Shown here: positions 50,115 to 60,348 of the stretch, piece after piece | Layout: each line of letters starts with the position of its first letter | How positions within the stretch are numbered: the first letter of the stretch is position 1 | DNA from: Oscillospiraceae bacterium | Lineage (GTDB): Bacteria; Bacillota; Clostridia; Oscillospirales; Oscillospiraceae | Assembly (NCBI GenBank): GCA_022800525.1 | Contig: JAAWQM010000001.1 | Coordinates: 91,743-155,742, forward strand | Length of the DNA stretch: 64,000 bases | Reading direction: 5' to 3' | Position numbers and translations under genes: made by a program | Notes under the pieces: generated by a model | Told to the model about the DNA's origin: nothing | Databases searched by the model: none | Seen by the model: the letters and a program-made list of their open reading frames with translations, nothing else

Positions 50115-50642
50115 TCACCTGATGCCGTGCTTCTCGCACTGGGCCAGCACGATGCTGCGGAAGCGCTCCTCCTTGAAATAGAGCTTGACGTCCGTAGAAT
50201 CCACATAGGCGCCTGCCTTCAAATTCTGGATAACGGCCTCCGCCACGAAGCACTCAAAAATATGGCTGTCGGTAAAGGCCGCCTCAATATCCGTATTCAT
50301 GCCATCGTTGATCCCCTGTACCGCGTGGCGGTAAATGAGGTTGTCCCTGCCCAGCAGCCGCCCCATATTCTCCAGGCAGCGCAGGCCCTCCGCCATATCG
50401 CGGACTGTGATTTTGCCCTTATAAGCCATTGCGCGTTCTCCCCCGGTCAAAATGAAATCGACGGTCGTTTCCAACGCCTCCGCCAGATCAAGCAGCAGCG
50501 CGGTGTCCGGCAGGGTCTCGCCCCGCTCCCACTTACTCACGGCCTGGAAGCTCACGCCCAGTCGTTCGCCGAGATCGTTCTGCGTCAGGCGCCGCCCCTT
50601 CCGCAGGGTGGCGATCTGACTGCCTGCCTTTTGCATATCCAT
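50115..50642 (-). CDS. XRE family HTH transcriptional regulator
   Basis: IATLRKGRRLTQNDLGERLGVSFQAVSKWERGETLPD; RBS aggagg. Confidence 0.93.
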   Translation of the reverse strand: MDMQKAGSQIATLRKGRRLTQNDLGERLGVSFQAVSKWERGETLPDTALLLDLAEALETTVDFILTGGERAMAYKGKITVRDMAEGLRCLENMGRLLGRDNLIYRHAVQGINDGMNTDIEAAFTDSHIFECFVAEAVIQNLKAGAYVDSTDVKLYFKEERFRSIVLAQCEKHGIR

Positions 50643-50816
50643 AATGGATTCCTCCTGATTGTATTTGTGAAGCGCTTCTGATAGGATCATACAATGAAAC
50701 CTGCGGAGAATCAATAACGGGGCGGTTGAAGATTTTACGAAAAAATTCAACCTGGCTGCGCAGAAAGGCCGGGAGTCAACGGCCCCCCGGCCTTTCAATT
50801 CGGAAGTACTATAAAT

Positions 50817-52112
50817 CTATTCCATATCCTCCAAAGACCACAGGCGCTTGTCCCTGCGGAAAATAAGGCACACCAGCATCCCGGCGAAGGCGATGCCAAG
50901 GAATACCAAAGCCGCGCCGCTGCCCTTGCCGCTGCCCAGCAGGCGGACCAGCGGGGCGTCAGCCGGCAGTCCGGCCATCAGCGGCTCGCAGATCCGGTCT
51001 ACCAGCCAGCCGCCCAGGAGATAACCCACCGGGATCGTGAAAAATTGCAGGGTGTTCCGGGCCGCGTACACCCGTCCCTGCAGCTCCACCGGGATGCGCA
51101 GCCGCATCAGCGCCCCCATATTGGTGTTCATGATGGGAATGAACAGCCAGCCCAGGATGGCCCCGATGTACCAGATCCCCGCGTGCCGCCCCAGGGCCAG
51201 CAGCAGGTTCTCCGTGCTCATGGAGAACAGCAGGCTGTTGCAGATGACCCGTACCCGGTTCTTGGGCGCGGGCAGGAGGGTGGCCAGCAGGCTCCCGGCC
51301 AGGTTGGCAAGGCCGGTGCAGGTCTGTAAAAGCCCCAGTTCCGTCTCGCCGCCGCCGGGCCGGGAGAGCACCATGGCAGGAAGGACCGCGTTATAGATGC
51401 TGGCGATCAGGTTGATGGCCGCCAGGAAGAGAATCAGAACCAGTATGCCCCGGTTGTCCCGCAGCCATTACAGTCCCTCCCGGGCGGCGCGCAGCAGGCT
51501 GTCCGCCTCCGTCTCCCGGCGCTTTTCCGGGATCTGGATGAACAGCAGGAGACTCCCCACTGCGGCGGCGCAGGTGATGAGGTCGAAGGCGATCACCGCC
51601 TCCAGCCCCAGCAGCGTCAGCACAGCTGTGGCCAGCACCGGGGACAGCAGGGACACCAGGGAACTGGACAGGCCCCGCAGTGCGGACACCCGCTGGACCT
51701 GATCCGGAGGGGTCAGGCATGTGACAGCCACCTCGCTTGTGGGCTGCTGGATGGTGTTCATCAGGCCGTTCAGGATGTTGATGGCATAGAGATGCCAGAC
51801 CTCCAGCCGCCCGGTCCGCAGCAGGATCAGCACCGCTACAGTGGTCAGCGCCGCGAACAGGTCGCAGATGGCCATAGTCTTTTTCTTGTCCCAGCGGTCC
51901 GCCAGACTGCCGGCAAACATGCTCAGCAGCACGTAGGGCGCGTAGGAAGCGATGGACAGTCCTGCCGTGGTCAGGGCGGAGCCCTGCTGCTGGTAGGACC
52001 AGATGACCAGGGCGAAGCTGGTCATGGCGCTGCCCAAAGCGGACAGGCCCTGGGTGCTCCAGAGGATAAAAAATGTCTCCAGCCCCGCAAGGGAGGAAAA
52101 ATACTTTTTCAT
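50817..52112 (-). pseudogene. MFS transporter interrupted by one in-frame TAA
   Basis: MKKYFSSLAGLETFFILWSTQGLSALGSAMTSFALV...LRAAREGL-TAA-WLRDNRGILVLILF..; same frame continues on both sides. Confidence 0.85.
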
Positions 52113-52433
52113 ACAGACTTTGCTCCTTTGTTTGTAAATGGTGTCTTCCTTACAAAAATGCAAAGCCTGTTCCGAACATAATTCTTACTTGTGAGTTTGT
52201 CAGCTCCATGCCGTCCTGTTCGGATCAGACCTTGCATGGAGCGCTGCCAATGCATAGCTTCATGGAGTTCACCTGCCCTTCTGTGTCAGACATATTTTCT
52301 ATTGTACCATGGATTCTCCACTAAGTGAAGCGCTTTAATAGAGTAAAAAAAGCAAATTTTCAGATAATGCAATGGACTTTTTCCTGGCAGAGTGATATAA
52401 TAAGATCAAAAGCGGGATAAAGGGGCTGGTCGT

Positions 52434-53285
52434 TTGGAGCACAGAATCATTCCTTTGAAGGAACTGCCGTTGAGAAATGATTTCATGTTCGGGCAGGTGA
52501 TGCGGAACCCGGATATCTGCAAGCTGTTTCTGGAGGAATTGCTGGGGGAAGAGATTGACCATATCGAGTATATTGAGAACCAGAAAGAGCTCAGCGACAG
52601 CTATGAGCACCATGGGATACGGCTGGACGTTTACCTTCGCGACGGCGCCGGAACTGTCTACGCCATTGAAATGCAGACAATCCGGAAGCTCGCTCTGGAG
52701 AAGCGCGTACGCTTTTATCAGGGCTCCATTGACCGGAACGAGCTGCTGAAGGGGCGCTCCTATGGCGAGTTGTCGGAGAGCTTTGTCATATTTGTCTGCG
52801 ATTTTGATTACTTCGGGACCGGCCTCGCTGTAAACGAACGGGCATCCTATATCAAAGACACGGATACCCCCTATGAGGACGGTTCGCATGTGCTCTTTCT
52901 GAACAGCCGCTATAAAGCAGCCAACGCAGGTTCGGCGATCATTGAGTATCTGGACTATATCCGCACCAATGATGACTCCGGGGGCTATACGACGGAGCTT
53001 CTTCAAAAGACGATGGAGAGGGTGCGTGAGGTCCGCAGCGACAGCAAGATGGAGGTGTCGTATATGATGTGGCAGCTGAAGTATCAGGACGCAGTGGAAG
53101 AAGGCAGGGCCGAGGGCCGCCGCGAAGGGCGGCAGGAGGGCCGTCGCGAAGGGCGGCAGGAGGGCCGCCGGGAAGAAAAAATCGCGTTTGCGCAAAAGCT
53201 GCTGAAACGCAACAGGCCAATCGATGAAATTGTGGAGGATACAGGGCTAAGCTACGAGGAGGTTCTGGCGTTATCCTCCACGTGA
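52434..53285 (+). CDS. Rpn family / PD-(D/E)XK nuclease putative transposase
   Basis: PLRNDFMFGQVMRNPDICKLFLEELLG; RLDVYLRDGAGTVYAIEMQ; EGRREGRQ repeats. Confidence 0.9.
   Translation: MEHRIIPLKELPLRNDFMFGQVMRNPDICKLFLEELLGEEIDHIEYIENQKELSDSYEHHGIRLDVYLRDGAGTVYAIEMQTIRKLALEKRVRFYQGSIDRNELLKGRSYGELSESFVIFVCDFDYFGTGLAVNERASYIKDTDTPYEDGSHVLFLNSRYKAANAGSAIIEYLDYIRTNDDSGGYTTELLQKTMERVREVRSDSKMEVSYMMWQLKYQDAVEEGRAEGRREGRQEGRREGRQEGRREEKIAFAQKLLKRNRPIDEIVEDTGLSYEEVLALSST
53112..53175 (+). repeat. 24-bp in-frame tandem repeat encoding EGRREGRQ
   Basis: GAGGGCCGCCGCGAAGGGCGGCAG x2 plus partial third unit. Confidence 0.9.
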
Positions 53286-53330
53286 TGTTTTTTACGGAGG
53301 CGGGCAATAACCCGCCTCCGTAAAAAACAT
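53285..53330. terminator. bidirectional terminator-like perfect hairpin
   Basis: ATGTTTTTTACGGAGGCGGG-CAATAA-CCCGCCTCCGTAAAAAACAT. Confidence 0.8.
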
Positions 53331-53457
53331 CCGCCCTGTATAAAAAAATCATGGCCAGCAGCGGGCTTTTCCCTTTACAACCGCTCCTTGTTGTGGTACG
53401 ATATGGGCTAATCAAAAAGCCTGTCCTACATCTATAATAAAAGGAGTGTGTCCCGCT

Positions 53458-54972
53458 ATGGCCTACTACTATCCCGAACCCTCCCATACCTTCAGCGAAT
53501 ACCTGCTGGTCCCCGGCTACACCTCTCCCGAGTGCATCCCCGCCAATGTCAGCCTCTCCACCCCCCTGGTGAAATACCGCAAGGGCGAGGAGGAGTGTCC
53601 CCTGCGCCTCTCGATCCCCATGGTGTCTGCCATCATGCAGTCCGTGTCCAACGATACCCTGGCCGTGGCTCTGGCCCGGGAGGGCGGGCTGAGCTTCATC
53701 TACGGCTCCCAGTCCGTGGAGAACGAGGCCGCTATGGTGGCGCGGGTCAAGGGCTACAAGGCCGGCTTTGTCCCCAGCGACTCCAACCTGCCCCCCGAGG
53801 CGAAGCTCAGGGACGTTCTGGCGCTGAAGGCCCGCAACGGCCACTCCACGGTGGCCATCACCTCCGACGGAACCAACCAGGGGACGCTGCTGGGCATCGT
53901 CACCAGCCGGGACTACCGCGTCAGCCGCATGGACCCGGAGACCTGCGTCACCGAGTTCATGACTCCCCAGGAGAAGCTGATTACCGCCCCGGAGGGCACC
54001 AGCCTCAAGGAGGCCAACGACATCATCTGGGACCACAAGCTCAACTCCCTGCCCATCGTCAACGCCGAGGGGCGGCTGCTGTACTTCGTATTCCGCAAGG
54101 ACTACGAGCAGCATAAGGAGAACCCCGGCGAGCTTCTGGACGCCCACAAGCGGTACATGGTGGGCGCGGGCGTCAACACCAAGGACTACGAGGCCCGGGT
54201 TCCCGCGCTGGTGGAGGCGGGGGCGGACGTGCTGTGCATCGATTCCTCCGAGGGCTATACCTGCTGGCAGGCCAAGACCCTGGCGTTTATCCGGGAGCGC
54301 TACGGCGATTCCGTCAAGGTGGGCGCAGGCAATGTGGTGGACCGGGACGGGTTCCGCTTCCTGGCGGAGGCTGGGGCGGACTTCGTCAAGGTGGGCATCG
54401 GCGGCGGCTCCATCTGCATTACCCGGGAGACCAAAGGAATCGGACGCGGACAGGCCACCGCACTCATTGAGGTGGCGGCGGCCAGGGATGAATACTATCA
54501 GGAGACAGGCGTCTATGTGCCCATCTGCTCCGACGGCGGCATCGTCCACGACTACCACATGACCCTGGCGCTGGCTATGGGAGCGGACTTCCTGATGCTG
54601 GGCCGGTATTTCGCCCGGTTCGACGAGAGCCCCACCAATCGAGTGCTGGTGAACGGGCAGTACATGAAGGAGTACTGGGGCGAGGGCTCCAACCGGGCCA
54701 GGAACTGGCAGCGGTACGACCTGGGCGGCGGCAGCGGGCTGGCCTTCGAGGAGGGCGTGGACTCCTATGTCACCTACGCTGGGCCGCTGAAGGACAATGT
54801 GGAGAAGAGCCTTTACAAGGTGAAGTCCACCATGTGCAACTGCGGCGTCATCACCATTCCGGACCTCCAGCGGGACGCCCGGCTGACGCTGGTGTCGTCC
54901 ACCTCCATCGTGGAGGGCGGCTACCACGACGTGGTGCTGAAGGCCCACGGCGGACCGTCCAATAACGGATAA
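53458..54972 (+). CDS. guaB: IMP dehydrogenase
   Basis: [30 protein letters not shown] region. Confidence 0.93.
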   Translation: MAYYYPEPSHTFSEYLLVPGYTSPECIPANVSLSTPLVKYRKGEEECPLRLSIPMVSAIMQSVSNDTLAVALAREGGLSFIYGSQSVENEAAMVARVKGYKAGFVPSDSNLPPEAKLRDVLALKARNGHSTVAITSDGTNQGTLLGIVTSRDYRVSRMDPETCVTEFMTPQEKLITAPEGTSLKEANDIIWDHKLNSLPIVNAEGRLLYFVFRKDYEQHKENPGELLDAHKRYMVGAGVNTKDYEARVPALVEAGADVLCIDSSEGYTCWQAKTLAFIRERYGDSVKVGAGNVVDRDGFRFLAEAGADFVKVGIGGGSICITRETKGIGRGQATALIEVAAARDEYYQETGVYVPICSDGGIVHDYHMTLALAMGADFLMLGRYFARFDESPTNRVLVNGQYMKEYWGEGSNRARNWQRYDLGGGSGLAFEEGVDSYVTYAGPLKDNVEKSLYKVKSTMCNCGVITIPDLQRDARLTLVSSTSIVEGGYHDVVLKAHGGPSNNG

Positions 54973-54991
54973 CCACCCCCATACCGGAATT

Positions 54992-55035
54992 CAGGGGCCC
55001 TGGAGACATGTCTCCAGGGCCCCTGCTTTTATTTT
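54992..55035 (+). terminator. terminator after guaB
   Basis: CAGGGGCCCTGGAGACATGTCTCCAGGGCCCCTG then CTTTTATTTTA. Confidence 0.75.
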
Positions 55036-56176
55036 ATGAGGCGGCGCACGCCTGCTGGTGCTGCTTCACAATCGCCGCCAGCTCGTCCCAATGAGCCTCC
55101 ATATCGCTGACCAGCTTGCACTGGGTGCGGCAGCGGTCCAGGTTCTGCTCCTCACGCTGGATGTGGAAGTACACGTCTCCCTCCAGATAGTCCGTCAAAA
55201 ACCGTATCCCGCACTCCAGGGTCATCAGCTTGGCCCCCCAGGGCAGATAAGCGATCTCCTCCGCTGTCAGCGCCCCTCCGGCCCCCTCCAGAAACGCCTG
55301 GGTATAAATCGCGAAGAGGGACACGTCCAGATTGACCTTGCTCAGGTCCCGCTCGTCCTCGGCGCTGTGGTTGGCCCCAAAGCGGATGGAGTCCCCAAAG
55401 TCGTTGATGGCAAGCCCCGGCATCACGGTGTCCAGGTCGATGATGCAGATCCCCTCGCCAGTGTTCCGGTCCATGAGGACGTTGTTCAGCTTGGTGTCGT
55501 TGTGGGTGACCCGCAGGGGCAGCACGCCGCTGCGCAGGGCCTGGAGCGCCACGGAACAGTCCGCCTCCCGGTCCAGCATGAAGCGGAGCTCCGCCCCGCA
55601 CCGCTCCGCCCGGCCCAGTTTGTCCGCGGCGGCGGCGGCCTTCAGCTTCGCCAGCCGGTCCTCGGTGTCGTGGAAACGGGGGATGGACTCATGGAGCGTG
55701 TGGGCGGGATAGTTCTGTAAGCGCCGCTGGAACTGGCCGAAGGCCCGGCCGGAGGCTGCGAACAGCTCCGGCGTCCGGGCGGTCTGATAGCACACGGTGC
55801 CCTCCACAAAGGGATACAGCCGCCAGGCCCCGCCGTCCCGGTCCGTGTAGTAGGGCGCTCCGTTCCGGGGGCGGATCACCCGCAGGGCTTCCCGCTCCCG
55901 GTCGCCGCCCCGGCTCTCGATCTCCCGGCCCAGGTACTCCGTCACCCCGATGATGTTCTCCATCAGCTCGCCGGGCCGCTTGAAGGCGGCGGCGCTCATG
56001 CGCTGGAGGATGAACCGGCGGCAGCAGGCGTCCTCCGGCTGGGTGTGGACGACAAAGGTATCGTTGATGTGGCCCTGTCCGTAGCGGATGGCCCCCACCA
56101 CCGGGTCGCCAAAGTCAAAGGCCCCCAGGACCTCCTCCAGACAAATTTCCGCTTTTCCCATCACTGCACCTCCCAC
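55034..56176 (-). CDS. APH-family phosphotransferase, N-acetylhexosamine 1-kinase-like
   Basis: YGQGHINDTFVV, LRVTHNDTKLNNVLMD, CIIDLDTVMPGLAINDFGDSIRFGAN. Confidence 0.8.
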   Translation of the reverse strand: MGGAVMGKAEICLEEVLGAFDFGDPVVGAIRYGQGHINDTFVVHTQPEDACCRRFILQRMSAAAFKRPGELMENIIGVTEYLGREIESRGGDREREALRVIRPRNGAPYYTDRDGGAWRLYPFVEGTVCYQTARTPELFAASGRAFGQFQRRLQNYPAHTLHESIPRFHDTEDRLAKLKAAAAADKLGRAERCGAELRFMLDREADCSVALQALRSGVLPLRVTHNDTKLNNVLMDRNTGEGICIIDLDTVMPGLAINDFGDSIRFGANHSAEDERDLSKVNLDVSLFAIYTQAFLEGAGGALTAEEIAYLPWGAKLMTLECGIRFLTDYLEGDVYFHIQREEQNLDRCRTQCKLVSDMEAHWDELAAIVKQHQQACAAS

Positions 56177-57087
56177 AGCCGGTCAGGATAGAGGCCGGCG
56201 GCGGTCTTCTCCCGGATCGCCGCCTCTACCGCAGGCTTATCCTCCCGGTAGGTGATGCCGTACCACTTGTCCCCGCTGCGCAGAACCTTTACCCGGGCCT
56301 TCCCCTCGCCGGTCAGCCAGCTTACCACTGTGGGCAGGAAGTACTCCGCCTTGAGGGGATTTTCCGCCAACGCTTTCTCCAGGAACTGGGGAAACCGGGC
56401 CCAGGCCTCGTCCAGGAAGCTGCGGTTGAAGCCCCACAGGTTCATGGACACAATGGTATCCCCAGGCAGCTTGACCCAGGTTTCGCCGCCGTCCTCGGTA
56501 TAGCGGGGCGGCTCGCCCTTCTCAATCCTCGTGCGCTCCGTGACCCGGGCCAGGAAGTGGTCATCCGTCTCCTCGCAGACGCCCCGGGCAACGGAGCCGT
56601 TCTCCGTCACGGTGTTTTTCAGCAGATAGCCCACCATGGCGTACTCATACCGCTCCCCATCGGGGTGTCCGCTGAGATACTGGTAGATCTCCCGGAAGGC
56701 ATCCGGGCCGTAATAGTCGTCGGCGTTGATGATGGCGAAGGGGCCGTCCACCACATGCCGGGCGGCCAGCGCCGCGTGGGCGGTGCCCCAGGGCTTGGTC
56801 CGCTCCGCAGGGAGGGCGTAGCCCTCCGGCAGGTCCTCCTTCAGCTGGTAGACATACCTCACGTCCAGGCAGCCCTCAAGCCGGCGGCCTACCCGGGCCT
56901 TGAACTCCTCCTCGATCTCCGGCTTGATGACGAATACCACCGTCTCAAAGCCCGCCCGGCGGGCGTCGTAGATGGAGTAGTCCAGAATCACCTGGTCATG
57001 GTTTCCCACAGGGTCCAGCTGTTTGAGCCCGCCGTAGCGGCTGCCCATACCGGCGGCCATGATGACTAACACAGGTTTCTTGTCCAT
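56161..57087 (-). CDS. sugar nucleotidyltransferase
   Basis: VLVIMAAGMGSRYGGLKQLDPVG; overlaps kinase gene start. Confidence 0.9.
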   Translation of the reverse strand: MDKKPVLVIMAAGMGSRYGGLKQLDPVGNHDQVILDYSIYDARRAGFETVVFVIKPEIEEEFKARVGRRLEGCLDVRYVYQLKEDLPEGYALPAERTKPWGTAHAALAARHVVDGPFAIINADDYYGPDAFREIYQYLSGHPDGERYEYAMVGYLLKNTVTENGSVARGVCEETDDHFLARVTERTRIEKGEPPRYTEDGGETWVKLPGDTIVSMNLWGFNRSFLDEAWARFPQFLEKALAENPLKAEYFLPTVVSWLTGEGKARVKVLRSGDKWYGITYREDKPAVEAAIREKTAAGLYPDRLWEVQ

Positions 57088-57132
57088 TTTCCTCTCCTCT
57101 CCTCTTTTCTGTACGCAGGAATCCCTGGCGCT

Positions 57133-57381
57133 CTATCCCTTGACGCCGCCGGAGGTCAGGCCCGCCGCCAGATGCTTTTCAATGCACAGGAACAGGACGA
57201 CCACGGGGATCGTGGTGAAGATAGAGGTGGCGAACAGATACTGCCACTTGATGAAGTTAAAGCCATAAAAGATGTTGATGCCCACGGTGATGGGCTTGAA
57301 CATATTGCTGGAAATAGGGATCAGGGCGGTGGTGAACATGACGAAACAGGGGGACAGAATCACGGCGCAGACCACGAACAC
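57133..57381 (-). pseudogene. carbohydrate ABC permease (MalG-like) C-terminal remnant
   Basis: FIKWQYLFATSIFTTIPVVVLFLCIEKHLAAGLTSGGVKG tail only. Confidence 0.7.
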
Positions 57382-57670
57382 AAACAGCGCTGTCCGCGTC
57401 CAGGGGGATTTCCTTGCTCTCGTCCGTTATTTCTCCTTAATAAGAAAGAGCGCTCTGTCCGCGGGACTGGTATGATTTCCCGATCAGAAATTCGGAAATC
57501 GTGGATTTGACTTCTGCCTGCGTACAGAGTGCAGTTTCAGCCCTATTGTAGCACAGCCGATGGAAAAAAATAGGAACCAGCGTTCCGAATATAGCAAAAT
57601 CGTACGCGCAACGAAAAATTGTGCGAATAACAGAAAAAATACGAAAAGATTTCATCAATATCCACAAAAA

Positions 57671-58516
57671 TCAGATATTGTGCCGTCGCTTTTTGCGGAA
57701 ATCCCTGGGAGTCATGCCGGTGACAGAGCGGAAGACCCGGGAGAAGTAGTTGTAATCGCTGATCCCCACCGCGTCCGCCACCGCCGAGATGGGCAGGTCG
57801 TTTTGCAGCAGCAGCGACTTTGCGGCGTCCATGCGCCGCTGGGCGATGAGGTGGGACAGGGTCTGCCCGCCGGAAAGCTGCTTGGCCAGACGGCACAGCT
57901 TGGTGCGCCCGATGTGCAGCTCCTGGGAAATGCTCTCCAGGGACAGCTTCTCCATGTAATGCCGGTCCAGATACAGCTCCAGCCGCTGGAGCTCCGTCCG
58001 CTCCGTGGCCTGGATCATCCCTTTCAGCTGGATATAGGCGGCCAGGGCCTCCAGCAGCTCCGAATAGGCCTTAAGCTCTGCAGCGGAGTACTGCCGGAGC
58101 TGGAAAAACGCATCCTTCAGCGCCTCCGGTCCGCCGGGATACCAGCCCAGCAGGGGGCTGGCCCGCTCCCACTGCTCTTCCAGGGGGGATTCGTCCAGAA
58201 AGCAGCCGTATACCAGATAGGCCAGGGGGCGGTCCCTGTCATACAGGGGCATCACCGCCTCGCAGACGCCGGCGTGGCAGCGGTAGAACTGGAACCCCTT
58301 GGATGCCCGGTAACTTCCGATCTTCCAGGCGTCGCATTCCACGCAGCGCCGGTGTCCATCCGGCAGAGCGTTGATGGCCTTGCAGAAGGGGGGATGCCCC
58401 TCGAAGACGTTGATATCCCGGCCCTGCGGGTCCAGGATGTTAGCCGCTATGCCGGTAAATACATAGAGGTTGGTCAGCAGCTGAAGGAGCTGCTCCTGGT
58501 CAAACAGAATGTTCAT
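57671..58516 (-). CDS. AraC family regulator with PocR-type sensory domain
   Basis: FTGIAANILDPQGRDI..HRRCVECD..YRCHAGVCEAVMPL; C-terminal HTH ISDYNYFSRVFRSVTGMTPRDFRKK. Confidence 0.92.
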   Translation of the reverse strand: MNILFDQEQLLQLLTNLYVFTGIAANILDPQGRDINVFEGHPPFCKAINALPDGHRRCVECDAWKIGSYRASKGFQFYRCHAGVCEAVMPLYDRDRPLAYLVYGCFLDESPLEEQWERASPLLGWYPGGPEALKDAFFQLRQYSAAELKAYSELLEALAAYIQLKGMIQATERTELQRLELYLDRHYMEKLSLESISQELHIGRTKLCRLAKQLSGGQTLSHLIAQRRMDAAKSLLLQNDLPISAVADAVGISDYNYFSRVFRSVTGMTPRDFRKKRRHNI

Positions 58517-58700
58517 AGAGCGCCTTTCCAGAGCTGAAATCGAAGTGCGGCAGCCGCTGGGAGGCTGTCATGCCGCAGCGGGCTTCCGATGCCTTTCCCC
58601 TCCATTATACCTGCTTTCTTTTCGATATGCAACCACCCCCCTCCGCGCATGAATGAAAATTAATTGTCAGCGCAGGAACCGGCGAACAGAAGAATCTTTG

Positions 58701-58730
58701 TAGGGGCGCACACTGTGCGCCCCTACAAAG
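58701..58730. repeat. perfect palindrome of GTAGGGGCG class
   Basis: TTTGTAGGGGCGCACACTGTGCGCCCCTACAAAG. Confidence 0.75.
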
Positions 58731-58788
58731 TCTGATAGAGTCGGGAGATTGTTCTGCTGAAAATTGATTTCCGGGCTGGGCGGCAATG

Positions 58789-59322
58789 TCAGCATCTTCC
58801 CCGGCGGCAGGAAGGGTTTACCCTCCGGATCACGCCGCAGGCGATTTTCGTGCCGGAATTTCCGGAGGGCTGCGTCGTGAAATCGTCCGGGCGGTCATGG
58901 ATGATGACGGCTCTGCCAATCACCTCATCCACAGAAAAGCGGTTGGTCAGGAATACGGAGAGGGCAGTCTCGCCGTTCCCGAAGAGCGGCGGAAGATCTC
59001 CGGCGTGGTACGGATGCCCGCAGTCATCGGAATCATAGTGGGACATGGCGTCCGCGAACGGCTCATCCATGCTGCCCTCGCAGCTGGTTCCTTTATGGAT
59101 ATGAAATCCGAAAATTTGCTCATGGCAGGGGCAGCTGCTCTGAGGCAGGCCCCCAATCACGGCGCAGACGAGTACGCCGCCGCTGGTCTGGAAAAACCGC
59201 ACAAGGCCCGAGAGCTCAGGATAATGTTCGCTGCCCGTGATGCTGGCCTCCGCCTGCGCTCTGCCGCGCAGGAGCGAGAGAAGCTGGACCGCGGAATGAT
59301 TGCGGGATGGTGGCTTGTTCAT
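58789..59322 (-). CDS. Cu/Zn superoxide dismutase-like protein
   Basis: GFHIHKGTSC, HPYHAGDLPPL, GRAVIIHDRPDDFTTQPSGNSGTKIACGVI. Confidence 0.9.
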   Translation of the reverse strand: MNKPPSRNHSAVQLLSLLRGRAQAEASITGSEHYPELSGLVRFFQTSGGVLVCAVIGGLPQSSCPCHEQIFGFHIHKGTSCEGSMDEPFADAMSHYDSDDCGHPYHAGDLPPLFGNGETALSVFLTNRFSVDEVIGRAVIIHDRPDDFTTQPSGNSGTKIACGVIRRVNPSCRRGRC

Positions 59323-59505
59323 ATGAAAGACTCCTTATCGTCAGCGCTCCACACGGCATCCTATGCGGAAAAGGACCGTGGGGTGCGCTCCGGACCGGAA
59401 ACAGGTGCGTAAGGCGCTTTTATCCTGTAAAATAGATTACTTCCGAATTTTTTTCGTTCGGAAATATCAGCCAGGCCCCAATATGATACAGAAGGGAGAC
59501 AACAT

Positions 59506-60129
59506 ATGGACGGCAATACTTACGGCTATGTCCGGGTATCCACCCAGGAGCAGAACGAGGCGCGGCAGCTCACCGCTATGCGGGAATTCGGCGTATCAGA
59601 GGACAACATCATCATCGAAAAACTCTCCGGGAGGGACTTCAACCGCCCCCGCTATCAGCGGCTGGTCAGGAAGCTGCGGCCCAAGGACGTGCTGGTGGTC
59701 AAGAGCATCGACCGGCTGGGCCGGAACTATGACGAGATTCTGGAGCAATGGAGCGTCATTACCAAAAAGCGGCAGGCCGCTATCGTGGTGCTGGACATGC
59801 CGCTGCTGGACACCCGGCAGGGGCGGGACCTGACCGGGACGCTGATTGCGGACATCGTGCTCCAGCTTCTCAGCTATGTGGCCCAGACGGAGCGTGAGAA
59901 CATCCGCCAGCGGCAGGCCGAGGGCATTGCGGCGGCGAAGGCGAGGGGAGTTCACTTTGGCCCGCAATACCGGGCCCTGCCGGAGGGCTTCGAGGAGCTG
60001 CGGCGGGCGTGGCGGGACCGGAAGATTTCGCTTCGGGAGGCGGCAAGGGCCTGCGGTATTCCGAAGTCCACCTTCCGCGACGCCGTCCTCCGGGCCGAGA
60101 TGACCGCGAGCTGTGCGGAAACAAAATAA
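59506..60129 (+). CDS. serine recombinase, resolvase/invertase type
   Basis: YGYVRVSTQEQ catalytic Ser, DVLVVKSIDRLGRN, C-terminal HTH KISLREAARACGIPKSTF. Confidence 0.92.
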   Translation: MDGNTYGYVRVSTQEQNEARQLTAMREFGVSEDNIIIEKLSGRDFNRPRYQRLVRKLRPKDVLVVKSIDRLGRNYDEILEQWSVITKKRQAAIVVLDMPLLDTRQGRDLTGTLIADIVLQLLSYVAQTERENIRQRQAEGIAAAKARGVHFGPQYRALPEGFEELRRAWRDRKISLREAARACGIPKSTFRDAVLRAEMTASCAETK

Positions 60130-60133
60130 AACG

Positions 60134-60159
60134 GGACGGAAAAGTATACTTTACCGTCC
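60134..60159. promoter_or_regulatory. 26-bp palindromic site A
   Basis: GGACGGAAAAGTATACTTTACCGTCC. Confidence 0.7.
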
Positions 60160-60249
60160 ACAAATTCGATCATGATTTTTTCTGTGTTCTGACTTACATA
60201 TCGACACCAATCCGAAAGAAATAAGACCCTTTTTGAAAAATATTTTTCT

Positions 60250-60275
60250 GGACGGGATTGTATATAATCCCGTCC
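60250..60275. promoter_or_regulatory. 26-bp palindromic site B, encloses a TATAAT
   Basis: GGACGGGATTGTATATAATCCCGTCC. Confidence 0.7.
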
Positions 60276-60348
60276 ATTCTTTTGAGAACACAGACGCACG
60301 GACGGGGTCCGGCGGGGAGAGACTGCGTGGAAGGGAGGCTGGCCCGCA

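Noticed and set aside
53100-53180. Short tandem repeats considered as CRISPR
   Set aside because: Units are contiguous, in frame and coding (EGRREGRQ) with no spacers; no CRISPR array seen anywhere.
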